NCBI GenBank assembly: GCA_903826865.1
Contig: CAIKGD010000088.1
Coordinates: forward strand, 1 to 39,419
Length of the DNA: 39,419 bases
DNA from: an uncultured Verrucomicrobiota bacterium
GTDB taxonomy: Bacteria; Verrucomicrobiota; Kiritimatiellia; Kiritimatiellales; Tichowtungiaceae
Direction of reading: 5' to 3'
Shown here: positions 32,628 through 39,419 of the stretch, in pieces
Layout of the letters: every line of letters starts with the position of its first letter
How positions within the stretch are numbered: position 1 is the stretch's first letter
The notes under the pieces: model-generated
What the model was told of the DNA's origin: nothing
What the model saw: only the letters and a program-made list of their open reading frames with translations
Database searches by the model: none
Translations under genes and position numbers: made by a program

Positions 32628-33561
32628 CGGAAGGTTTCTCCTGCGGGTTCAGATAAACAACAGATTTGACCATAGTACCCATATCCACACCGGACTGGAT
32701 GACAAATTCATCGGACAGCCGTTTGGTGTTGGGAAGACCCATCCCTGCCCCGAAACCCTGCGAACGGATCCAGTCGCTGGCGGTGGAATAGCCTTCCGAC
32801 ATAGCCTGATCAATGTCCGGAATGCCGGGGCCGAAATCATTGGCGGTAATACGCACCCGGTCGCGATCAACATAGATCGTAAGTGTTCCGCCATACGAGT
32901 GCGCGATGATATTTATTTCGAGTTCGTAGCAGGCGACGGCCGCACGCCGGATGATTTTCGGGGCAACGCCGCGCGCCTGCAGCTGTTCACGGAGTTCTGC
33001 AGACGCTTTTCCGCCGGATTCAAAGTCGTAGCGCGCGATCCGGTATATCCGGTAAAAGATGCAGTTTTCCGAAGTAGCCGCCGGCGTAATACGCCCGCCT
33101 TCCGTTTCGATCACATTCAGCTGGCGGGAAAGCTCCTGAATCAGCGCCATGTTGATATTGCGCAACGTGATAATTCCGGTCAGTTCATTGTGGCGGTTCA
33201 CCACGGGAAAACGCCGGTAGGGAAATTTGCTGAAGGCGGACATGGCAAACGAGAGCGGCTGTTCTTCCGACAAGGTGTGAACGCCGGTGGTCATGTGCTT
33301 GGTCACTGGATCCTGCATCCATCCCTGCTCAAAGGCGTTCATGATGTCATGTACACTGATAAAGCCGATCAGGTATTTGTCGTCCATGACCGGTACGCCG
33401 TTGATGGCGTTGCTTTTCATGATGACCTGCACATCACGCATGGTGCAGGTTCTCGTGACCGCAAAAACTTTGCGGGTCATGACATCACGTATTTTCAGAT
33501 TGCCGGCCAGTTCCAGAATGCGCAGGGACGTATCTTCGGCCGGCTGCGGTGCGGAACTCAT
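32614..33561 (-). CDS. CBS-pair plus anti-sigma-like HATPase protein
   Basis: A 315-residue two-part protein. Residues about 20-150 form a CBS pair (IRDVMTRKVFAVTRTCTMRDVQVIMKSNAINGVPVMDDKYLIGFISVHDIMNA, then a second repeat ending RFPVVNRHNELTGIITLRNI), likely to bind adenosyl nucleotides. Residues about 195-305 are a GHKL ATPase of the RsbW/SpoIIAB type: N-box CYELEINIIAHSYGG, G1 DFGPGIPD, G2 GFGAGMGLPNTKR. No histidine-kinase dimerisation helix is present, so it is more like a serine kinase/anti-sigma factor than a sensor kinase. It is overlapped by both DRTGG genes. Confidence 0.87.
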   Translation of the reverse strand: MSSAPQPAEDTSLRILELAGNLKIRDVMTRKVFAVTRTCTMRDVQVIMKSNAINGVPVMDDKYLIGFISVHDIMNAFEQGWMQDPVTKHMTTGVHTLSEEQPLSFAMSAFSKFPYRRFPVVNRHNELTGIITLRNINMALIQELSRQLNVIETEGGRITPAATSENCIFYRIYRIARYDFESGGKASAELREQLQARGVAPKIIRRAAVACYELEINIIAHSYGGTLTIYVDRDRVRITANDFGPGIPDIDQAMSEGYSTASDWIRSQGFGAGMGLPNTKRLSDEFVIQSGVDMGTMVKSVVYLNPQEKPSDENK

Positions 33562-33902
33562 ACCGGCTCCATCAAGCGCCCGAGACAGACACAGGATTCA
33601 TATTTCGGAAGCGGAGTATGGAAAAGCGGTATGCCCTGTTTTGCAGCGGCTTTGCTAAGCGCGATCGGGACATGCTGACGGTTAACGAGCACCACCGCAG
33701 AGGCTCCGATCACTTCGGCGGTGCGCAGCACCTGATTGGAGAGCAGCGAGGTGAGCAAAAGGATGTCTTCACCGTCAGCGATCAGGATGTCGCTGATGAG
33801 ATCGGAGGCGAATATTCCTTTTATCTCGCGCTCATCCCATCCGTGCGGTGCATTCACGGGTTTGGCGGACAGTGCATCGATCAGCGGTTTAAGTTTTTTC
33901 AT
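33558..33902 (-). CDS. DRTGG-domain protein, copy 1
   Basis: A 114-residue single-domain protein: KGIFASDLISDILIADGEDILLLTSLLSNQVLRTAEVIGASAVVLVNRQHVP, the DRTGG fold pattern. It overlaps rex (upstream) and the CBS/HATPase gene (downstream) by 4 nt each. The two DRTGG genes flanking the HATPase gene probably act with it, for example as interacting sensors; this is inference. Confidence 0.82.
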   Translation of the reverse strand: MKKLKPLIDALSAKPVNAPHGWDEREIKGIFASDLISDILIADGEDILLLTSLLSNQVLRTAEVIGASAVVLVNRQHVPIALSKAAAKQGIPLFHTPLPKYESCVCLGRLMEPV

Positions 33903-34546
33903 TTGGATTCCTCACCGGACGAAGCCGCGCCATCCGCAAAATGTATCTGATAAAAAATGTTTTCAATCTCCTGCTCCACATTGATGTTTTGTATTATAAA
34001 ATTTTCCGAGCTTCGCAACGAAACCGGCGCAAAATTAATGACACCTTTGATACAGGTTTTTTTCAGGGAATCAATGATGGACTGCGCCGAGGGCTCGGGT
34101 ACGGTCAACACCGCCACCTGAATACCTTTTTCGGTAATGAAATCTTTTATTTTGCTGATGTGCAGAATCGGTATAGGCGCCGCTTCATCCAGAACAGCCG
34201 GGTCGCTGTCGAATCCGGCCGCCACACGGATTCCAACCCTTGGAAAACCGTTGTAATTGATCAGTGCACGGCCCATTTTTCCGCAGCCGATAATAATAAT
34301 TTTCTGCTTACGGTCCTTGCCGAGAATGATGTTCAGCTTCGCGATGAGTTCTTCCATCTGATAGCCGCCGCGCTTATTGCCGGTGAGGCCGAATATGGAA
34401 AAATCCTTGCGCACCAGTGACGGGGATACGCCAACAGCGTCGGCCAGATTATCTGAAAAAACCCTGACAAAGCCGAGGCCTTTCATCTTTTGCATAACAT
34501 CGCGATATTTGAGCAGACGTTCGATGACCGCCGATTGAGTTTTCAT
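33899..34546 (-). CDS. rex: Redox-sensing transcriptional repressor Rex
   Basis: A 215-residue homodimeric regulator that leaves DNA when NADH is high. The winged helix (LGFVRVFSDNLADAVGVSPSLVRKDFSIFGLTGNKRGGYQ) and the Rossmann domain (KIIIIGCGKMGRALINY) are diagnostic, as is VAVLTVPEPSAQSIID. It starts 13 nt below a near-consensus Rex operator that overlaps its own predicted start site, so autoregulation is expected. The divergent hydrogenase operon shares the intergenic region. Confidence 0.96.
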   Translation of the reverse strand: MKTQSAVIERLLKYRDVMQKMKGLGFVRVFSDNLADAVGVSPSLVRKDFSIFGLTGNKRGGYQMEELIAKLNIILGKDRKQKIIIIGCGKMGRALINYNGFPRVGIRVAAGFDSDPAVLDEAAPIPILHISKIKDFITEKGIQVAVLTVPEPSAQSIIDSLKKTCIKGVINFAPVSLRSSENFIIQNINVEQEIENIFYQIHFADGAASSGEESK

Positions 34547-34558
34547 TCACGCCCTTTT

Positions 34559-34576
34559 TTGTTATTAAAATAACAT
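34559..34576. promoter_or_regulatory. Predicted Rex operator
   Basis: TTGTTATTAAAATAACAT fits the clostridial-type Rex consensus TTGTTA-N6-TAACAA at 11 of 12 defined positions. It lies between the rex -10 box and the rex start codon. Confidence 0.8.
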
Positions 34577-34579
34577 ATT

Positions 34580-34607
34580 TTTATAAAATCAGCCGCATTA
34601 ATGTCAA
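34580..34607 (-). promoter_or_regulatory. Promoter of the rex operon
   Basis: On the minus strand TTGACA (34607-34602), a 16-nt spacer, TATAAA (34585-34580). The predicted start of transcription falls within the Rex operator. Confidence 0.7.
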
Positions 34608-34709
34608 TATTATTATCGGTATTGGATTTAAAATAGCTTTTATTTCACAATTTTAGTTGAACCGTTTCTATCAGAGAGTACGCTTCTGCCCTCAATTTTG
34701 GAGGTTCCC

Positions 34710-35180
34710 ATGTCTAAAAACAAACTGCCGGCTGAACTGATCAACTTTATTAATGAGTGGAAGGATAAGCAGGGCAACCTGATTATGGTACTGCATCAGG
34801 TGCAGGAACATTACGGTTACATTCCGCGCGAAATCGCTTTTGAAGTGGCCGAACTTTTGAACGTGCCGGTCGCCAAAATTTACGGAGTGATCACGTTCTA
34901 TCATCTCTTCAAACTCACCAAGCCCGGCCGGAACCGGATTGCGGTTTGCATGGGCACAGCCTGTTATCTTAAAGGCGGCGAAGATATTCTTCTCGATCTG
35001 GAACGGCAGCTCGGCGTCGGCCTAAATGCGGTTACGCCGGACGGCGAGTTCTCCATGGAAGCCGTCCGTTGTATCGGGTGCTGCGGCCTGGCTCCGGTGC
35101 TGACCGTCAACGGCGAAGTTTTCGGCAGCGTAAAAGTCGCGCAGCTCAAAAAAATTCTGGATCAGGCCCGGGGGAAATAG
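34710..35180 (+). CDS. hydC: NuoE-like [2Fe-2S] subunit of hydrogenase (HydC-type)
   Basis: The 156-residue thioredoxin-like ferredoxin subunit that links NADH and iron-sulfur centres. LIMVLHQVQEHYGYIPREIAFEVAELLNVPVAKIYGVITFYHLF is the standard N-terminal helical part, and the cluster ligands are in CMGTACYLKGG and CIGCCGLAP. TTTTGGAGG lies 6 nt before the ATG at 34710, which selects this start over an upstream TTG. It overlaps the next gene by 1 nt (TAGTG). Confidence 0.94.
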   Translation: MSKNKLPAELINFINEWKDKQGNLIMVLHQVQEHYGYIPREIAFEVAELLNVPVAKIYGVITFYHLFKLTKPGRNRIAVCMGTACYLKGGEDILLDLERQLGVGLNAVTPDGEFSMEAVRCIGCCGLAPVLTVNGEVFGSVKVAQLKKILDQARGK

Positions 35181-35728
35181 TGCATGCAACATTATGCGAT
35201 CTGATGATGGATGTGATTCAGAATTCCGTCGAAGCAGACGCCACGGTTATTGAACTGACGATCCGTGAAACAGAAGAACAGTTTGAGTTTGAAGTGAAAG
35301 ATAACGGCAAAGGAATGAACAGCGAAACACAGGCCAAAGCGGTTGACCCGTTTTACAGCGACGGACGCAAACACGCGCACCGCCGCGCAGGGCTCGGCCT
35401 GCCCTTCCTGTTTCAGACCGCTGAAGCCGCCGGTGGTGAAGCGTCGATTGAATCGCAGGAAGGCTGCGGAACCGTCATCCGTTTCTGCGCAAAAGCAAAG
35501 CACGTTGACCTGCCGCCGTTCGGTGATTTCGCCGGAGCGGCCGCGATGATGCTGACCCTTCTGCCGGAAGGTGAATTAACAATTGGAAAAACGCTGAACG
35601 GCGGGGGCTACACCCTTTCCCGCAGTGAACTGGGAGACGCGCTGGGCGGTCTGCACAGTGCTGGAAACCTGAAACTGCTCAAGGCGTATATCGCCGCGCA
35701 GGAAGAAGATTTAAGAAAGGCAGGATGA
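35180..35728 (+). CDS. Small HATPase (GHKL) protein in hydrogenase operon
   Basis: A 182-residue protein from GTG 35180, coupled to the NuoE-like gene through TAGTG and preceded by GGGGGAAA. Residues 1-100 form a GHKL ATPase: N-box DLMMDVIQNSVEADATVIEL, G1 VKDNGKGMN, G2 RRAGLGLPFLFQ. No dimerisation/His-phosphoacceptor helix is present. The last 80 residues (DLPPFGDFAGAAAMMLTLLPEGELTIGK...) are not recognised. Its constant place inside the structural genes suggests a role in hydrogenase control or assembly; unproven. Confidence 0.85.
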   Translation: MHATLCDLMMDVIQNSVEADATVIELTIRETEEQFEFEVKDNGKGMNSETQAKAVDPFYSDGRKHAHRRAGLGLPFLFQTAEAAGGEASIESQEGCGTVIRFCAKAKHVDLPPFGDFAGAAAMMLTLLPEGELTIGKTLNGGGYTLSRSELGDALGGLHSAGNLKLLKAYIAAQEEDLRKAG

Positions 35729-35731
35729 ACA

Positions 35732-36127
35732 ATGGCTAAGTTGACATTGGATGATTTGCGCAAATTGCGCGACGAAAAGAAAAAAACCTTGTCCCGCCGC
35801 AGCGCCGAAGGCAAGCGTGCGGAAGTGGTGATCGGCATGGGAACCTGCGGCATCGCCGCCGGCGCAAAAGCGGTGTTTGACGCCTTTCTTGACGAAATGA
35901 GCAAGGCGGGCATTGAGGATGTCACCATCAAGCAGACCGGCTGCATGGGACTCTGCTTCTCCGAACCGACCGTCGAGGTGCTCTGCGATGACATGCCTCA
36001 CGTGGTCTATGGGAATGTTGATGACAAAACCGCCCGCCGCATCGTGCGCGAACATCTGGCGGGCAAAGCACTGGTGAGCGATCATATTTTTGACAAACCC
36101 TCTACCGACATCATTAAACACAGGTAA
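35732..36127 (+). CDS. [2Fe-2S] thioredoxin-like ferredoxin domain protein
   Basis: A 131-residue protein whose C-terminal part holds GMGTCGIAAGA and QTGCMGLCFSEPTVEV, the cysteine pattern of thioredoxin-like [2Fe-2S] proteins that occur as HndB or as N-terminal domains of HydB. The N-terminal 30 residues are a charged helix. It begins 3 nt after the HATPase gene and ends 6 nt before the NuoF-like gene. Only three Cys of the usual four ligands are obvious (Cys at GTCG, GCMG and LCF), so cluster type is inferred. Confidence 0.85.
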   Translation: MAKLTLDDLRKLRDEKKKTLSRRSAEGKRAEVVIGMGTCGIAAGAKAVFDAFLDEMSKAGIEDVTIKQTGCMGLCFSEPTVEVLCDDMPHVVYGNVDDKTARRIVREHLAGKALVSDHIFDKPSTDIIKHR

Positions 36128-36133
36128 GTAATC

Positions 36134-37921
36134 ATGGCATACAAAAACTACATTCTGGTATGCGCGGGAACCGCGTGTGAATCAAACAAGGGCAAAGCTC
36201 TCTACGAGGCGCTTCAGAAAGAAATCGCGGCCGCCGGCGTAGAAGCGGAAGCCCAGCTGGTCAAAACCGGCTGCTTCGGTTTCTGCGAACAGGGTCCGAT
36301 CGTAAAAATTCTGCCCGACGAAAGTTTCTACGTCAAAGTCGGGCCCAAAGATGCGCACGAAATAATTGCGGAGCACATCGTTAAAGGCCGCAAAGTCGAA
36401 CGCCTGCTTTATAAAGAAGATAAACCGGAAAGCGATCCGCGTTCCAGCGACATCAGCTTCTACCGCAAACAGCTGCGCATTGTTCTGCGCAACTGCGCCG
36501 TCATCAACCCGGAAATCATTGACGAATATATCGCCCGCGACGGTTACGCCGCGCTCGAAAAAGCACTGTTTGAAATGACGCCCGATGAAGTGGTGAAAGA
36601 AGTGACTGATTCCGGACTGCGCGGCCGCGGCGGCGCGGGCTTCCCAACCGGCCGTAAGTGGCAGTTCACTAAAAACACGCCCGCTGACCAGAAATATATC
36701 GTTTGCAACGCCGACGAAGGCGATCCGGGCGCTTACATGGATCGCAGCGTGCTCGAAGGCGATCCGCACTCAGTGCTCGAAGCAATGACAATTGCCGGAT
36801 ACACCGTCGGCGCCAACTGCGGATTCATTTATATCCGTGCAGAGTATCCGCTGGCGATTGAACGGCTTAACACCGCCATGGCTCAGGCCCGCGACTACGG
36901 ACTGCTCGGCGATAAGATTCTCGGAACTGATTTCAGCTTCGACATAGAAATCCGTCTGGGTGCCGGCGCATTTGTTTGCGGCGAAGAAACCGCTCTGCTC
37001 GCCTCAATCGAAGGCAATCGCGGTATGCCGGTTCCGCGCCCCCCCTTCCCCGCCGTCAAAGGCTTGTGGGGCAAACCGACCGTTATCAACAACGTCGAAA
37101 CCTACGCCAATATTCCGGTCATTCTGCTCAAAGGCAGCAAATGGTTCAGCAGCATTGGCACCGAAACGTCCAAAGGCACCAAGGTGTTTGCGCTGACCGG
37201 AAAAATCAACAACTCCGGCCTCATTGAAGTACCGATGGGAACTACGTTGCGCGATATCATCTACGACATCGGCGGCGGCATCGCCGGCGGGAAAGAATTC
37301 AAGGCCGCGCAGACCGGCGGCCCGTCCGGCGGCTGTATTACCGCCGCATTTCTCGATACCCCGATTGATTACGAAAGCCTTCAGTCCATCGGTTCGATGA
37401 TGGGTTCGGGCGGGATGATCGTCATGGACGAAGACGATTGCATGATCGATGTCACGAAATTCTACCTTGAATTCACGGTGGACGAATCCTGCGGAAAATG
37501 CGCGCCCTGCCGCATTGGCGGACGCACCTGCTACAACATCCTCGACCGCATCAGCAAAGGCCAAGGGGTGCCGGAAGATCTTCAGAAACTCAAAGACATC
37601 GGCCACGCCATGCGTAAAGCCTCGCTTTGCGGACTCGGCCAGACCGCGCCCAACCCGTTCATGTCGACCATGAAATATTTCGAAGAGGAATACCGCGCGC
37701 ACATCGAAGACAAAAAGTGTCCGGCGGGCAAATGCAAGCAGATGCTCACCTACACCATTGATCCCGAGAAGTGCGTCGGCTGCACCGCCTGTGCGCGGCG
37801 CTGCCCGGTTTCCTGCATCAGCGGCGAAGTCAAAAAACTGCACGTCATTGACCAGTCGAAATGTATCAAGTGCGGCCAGTGCTATGCCGCCTGTAAGTTC
37901 GACGCCGTCAAAAAAGTTTAA
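36134..37921 (+). CDS. hydB: NuoF-like NADH-binding subunit with extra ferredoxin domains (HydB-type)
   Basis: A 595-residue flavin/NADH subunit. In order: thioredoxin-like [2Fe-2S] domain (VCAGTACESN and KTGCFGFCEQGP), NuoF core with GLRGRGGAGFPTGRKW (NADH) and CNADEGDPGAYMDR (FMN), GAGAFVCGEETALLAS, an SLBB domain (VFALTGKINNSGLIEVPMG), the cluster motif ESCGKCAPCRIGG, and a C-terminal pair of [4Fe-4S] motifs (CVGCTACARRCP and CIKCGQCYAACKFD). This arrangement is that of HydB/HndC in NADH-dependent, often electron-bifurcating [FeFe] hydrogenases. A Trx-like domain plus C-terminal ferredoxin separates it from respiratory NuoF. Confidence 0.95.
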   Translation: MAYKNYILVCAGTACESNKGKALYEALQKEIAAAGVEAEAQLVKTGCFGFCEQGPIVKILPDESFYVKVGPKDAHEIIAEHIVKGRKVERLLYKEDKPESDPRSSDISFYRKQLRIVLRNCAVINPEIIDEYIARDGYAALEKALFEMTPDEVVKEVTDSGLRGRGGAGFPTGRKWQFTKNTPADQKYIVCNADEGDPGAYMDRSVLEGDPHSVLEAMTIAGYTVGANCGFIYIRAEYPLAIERLNTAMAQARDYGLLGDKILGTDFSFDIEIRLGAGAFVCGEETALLASIEGNRGMPVPRPPFPAVKGLWGKPTVINNVETYANIPVILLKGSKWFSSIGTETSKGTKVFALTGKINNSGLIEVPMGTTLRDIIYDIGGGIAGGKEFKAAQTGGPSGGCITAAFLDTPIDYESLQSIGSMMGSGGMIVMDEDDCMIDVTKFYLEFTVDESCGKCAPCRIGGRTCYNILDRISKGQGVPEDLQKLKDIGHAMRKASLCGLGQTAPNPFMSTMKYFEEEYRAHIEDKKCPAGKCKQMLTYTIDPEKCVGCTACARRCPVSCISGEVKKLHVIDQSKCIKCGQCYAACKFDAVKKV

Positions 37922-37935
37922 TTTTGGAGAACCCC

Positions 37936-39419
37936 ATGAATATGATTGAACTCGAAATCAACGGAATTCCGGTGTCGGTAAAGCCGGGAACTTCTCTTAT
38001 CAATGCGGCCAAACTGGTCGGCGTAAAAATCCCGACACTCTGCTATCACAGTGACCTCGAGCCCTGGGCGGCCTGCGGTATTTGCGTCGTCAAAGTGGAA
38101 GGCTCGCCGAAAATGCTGCGCGCCTGCGCCACGCCGGCCGGTCCCGGTATGAAAGTGATCACCCACGATCCGGAAATCGTCAACGTGCGCCGGACGGTGC
38201 TCGAACTGATTCTTTCCACCCACCCCAATGACTGCCTGCAGTGCAGCCGCAACCGCAACTGCGAACTGCAGACGCTGGCGGAGGAATTCGGCATCCGTGA
38301 AGTGCCCTACGAAAAACGGCTGCGCGACCTGCCGGTCGATGACTCCACCAAATCGCTCGTGCTCAATCCTGAAAAATGTATCTCCTGCGGGCGTTGCGCC
38401 AAAGTCTGCCAGAACATGCAGGGCGTATGGGCACTGGAATTCATCGGACGCGGCGAAAAAACCCGTATTGCTCCGGCAGCCGACGTCACGTTGGAGGAAA
38501 GCCCGTGCATTAAATGCGGTCAATGCTCCGCCCACTGCCCGGTCGGTGCCATCTACGAAAAAGACCAGACGCGTGAAGTCTGGAATGCAATCGAAGAAAA
38601 AAAGAAGCATTGCGTTGTGCAGATTGCGCCGGCGGTGCGCGTCGCCATTGGCGAAGCTTTCGGCTACGAACCCGGCGAAGTGCTTACCGGACAGCTCTAT
38701 ACCGCGCTGCGCCGTCTCGGTTTTGACGCCGTTTTCGACACCAACTTTACCGCTGATCTCACCATTATGGAAGAAGGGTCGGAATTTGTGCGCCGCGTGA
38801 CCGAAGGCGGCGTACTGCCGCAGATCACCTCGTGCTGCCCGGCATGGACCGACTACATGGAAAAATTCGCGCCCGACTTCATTCCGAACTTCTCCTCGGC
38901 CAAGTCGCCGCAGCAGATGCTCGGCGCCATGGCCAAGACCTACTATGCCGAAAAGGCAGGCATTGATCCGAAAAACATGTATGTCGTTTCCGTGATGCCC
39001 TGCACCGCTAAAAAGTTTGAGGTTTCACGCTGCGAAACCATGACCTCTTCCGGTTTTCAGGATGTGGATGTCTCGATCACCACCCGCGAACTGGCGCGCC
39101 TGATCAAACAGGCCGGTATTGACTTCAGAAACCTGCCCGAAGAAGAACCGGACAGTCTGCTCGCCGAATATTCCGGAGCAGGCACCATCTTCGGCGTGAC
39201 CGGCGGAGTTATGGAGGCCGCGTTGCGCACGGCATATTTCCTGATCACCAAGGAAGATCTCAAGGATGTCCACTTCATGGATGTTCGCGGTCTCGAAGGT
39301 GTGAAGGCCGCCGAAGTGAACATCAAAGGCACCAAAATCCGCATCGCAGTCGCCCACCAGATGGGGAACGTCGCGGCGGTGCTCGATCAGGTGCGCGCGG
39401 CGAAGGAAAAAGGCGAGGA
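37936..39419 (+). CDS. hydA: [FeFe] hydrogenase catalytic subunit (HydA-type), cut at window end
   Basis: The frame is open to the last base, so the 3' end is outside. In order: [2Fe-2S] domain with Cys36, 47, 50 and 64; the His-Cys-ligated [4Fe-4S] site (His96, Cys100, 103, 109); two [4Fe-4S] motifs CISCGRCAKVC (148-158) and CIKCGQCSAHC (191-201); then the H-cluster domain with TSCCPAW (298-304) and MPCTAKKFE around Cys356, and the start of the third motif (GVTGGVMEAALRT). The final H-cluster motif lies beyond the window. This is the modular form of trimeric HydABC. GGAGA precedes the ATG at 37936 by 6 nt. Maturases HydE/F/G are not in the window. Confidence 0.96.
   Translation, partial: MNMIELEINGIPVSVKPGTSLINAAKLVGVKIPTLCYHSDLEPWAACGICVVKVEGSPKMLRACATPAGPGMKVITHDPEIVNVRRTVLELILSTHPNDCLQCSRNRNCELQTLAEEFGIREVPYEKRLRDLPVDDSTKSLVLNPEKCISCGRCAKVCQNMQGVWALEFIGRGEKTRIAPAADVTLEESPCIKCGQCSAHCPVGAIYEKDQTREVWNAIEEKKKHCVVQIAPAVRVAIGEAFGYEPGEVLTGQLYTALRRLGFDAVFDTNFTADLTIMEEGSEFVRRVTEGGVLPQITSCCPAWTDYMEKFAPDFIPNFSSAKSPQQMLGAMAKTYYAEKAGIDPKNMYVVSVMPCTAKKFEVSRCETMTSSGFQDVDVSITTRELARLIKQAGIDFRNLPEEEPDSLLAEYSGAGTIFGVTGGVMEAALRTAYFLITKEDLKDVHFMDVRGLEGVKAAEVNIKGTKIRIAVAHQMGNVAAVLDQVRAAKEKGE

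Noticed and set aside
34621-34700. Promoter for the rightward hydrogenase operon
   Set aside because: Several weak hexamers exist (for example TAAAAT at 34629) but none has a good partner at the right distance, so no site is called.

Overview
The window reads as a chromosomal segment of an anaerobic, Gram-negative-type bacterium of the PVC group, most plausibly Kiritimatiellota or a close relative. This placement is inferred from gene content, because there is no rRNA. The signs are two secreted formylglycine sulfatases, Kdo/heptose LPS and Lpt genes, a sugar-PTS-free HprK-HPr-EI set, the McsA/McsB arginine kinase pair, and an [FeFe]-hydrogenase locus under Rex. It also carries several families of small palindromic repeats, some inside genes.

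Layout. 1-4.3 kb (+ strand): the 3' part of a Mur ligase carrying three repeat insertions, cysS, a small membrane protein, and a phospholipase-D-type lipoprotein whose 5' end overlaps a second copy of the repeat. 4.4-8.8 kb (- strand): rho, coaE, ruvX, a membrane protein and manC. 8.8-10.5 kb: a decayed nucleic-acid-processing module, made of a frameshifted HEAT/zinc/PD-(D/E)XK nuclease gene and a helicase C-terminal fragment with a RanBP2-type zinc finger. 10.5-18.5 kb (-): trpA-mcsB-mcsA-ilvE, then lolD and lolC with two sulfatase genes wedged between them. 18.6-26.5 kb (-): tRNA-Arg(ACG), metK, ptsI-ptsH-hprK-hpf, lptB, two LptC/LptA-like genes and kdsA. 26.6-31 kb (-): a membrane protein, kdsB, the heptose kinase gene, two tandem DUF3108 genes and a dCMP deaminase. 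31-31.5 kb is noncoding and holds one repeat.

31.5-39.4 kb is the most distinctive region. Two divergent operons meet at a 160-bp intergenic region containing a strong promoter and a near-perfect Rex operator. Leftward run rex, a DRTGG gene, a CBS plus HATPase gene, a second DRTGG gene and a PHP-domain gene. Rightward run a NuoE-like subunit, a small HATPase protein, a [2Fe-2S] protein, a NuoF-like subunit with extra ferredoxin domains, and a modular [FeFe] hydrogenase cut by the window end. The enzyme genes match a trimeric, probably electron-bifurcating NADH/ferredoxin hydrogenase. The others look like a dedicated signalling set whose function cannot be read from sequence. Tight overlaps (ATGA, TAGTG) mark most gene junctions as translationally coupled.
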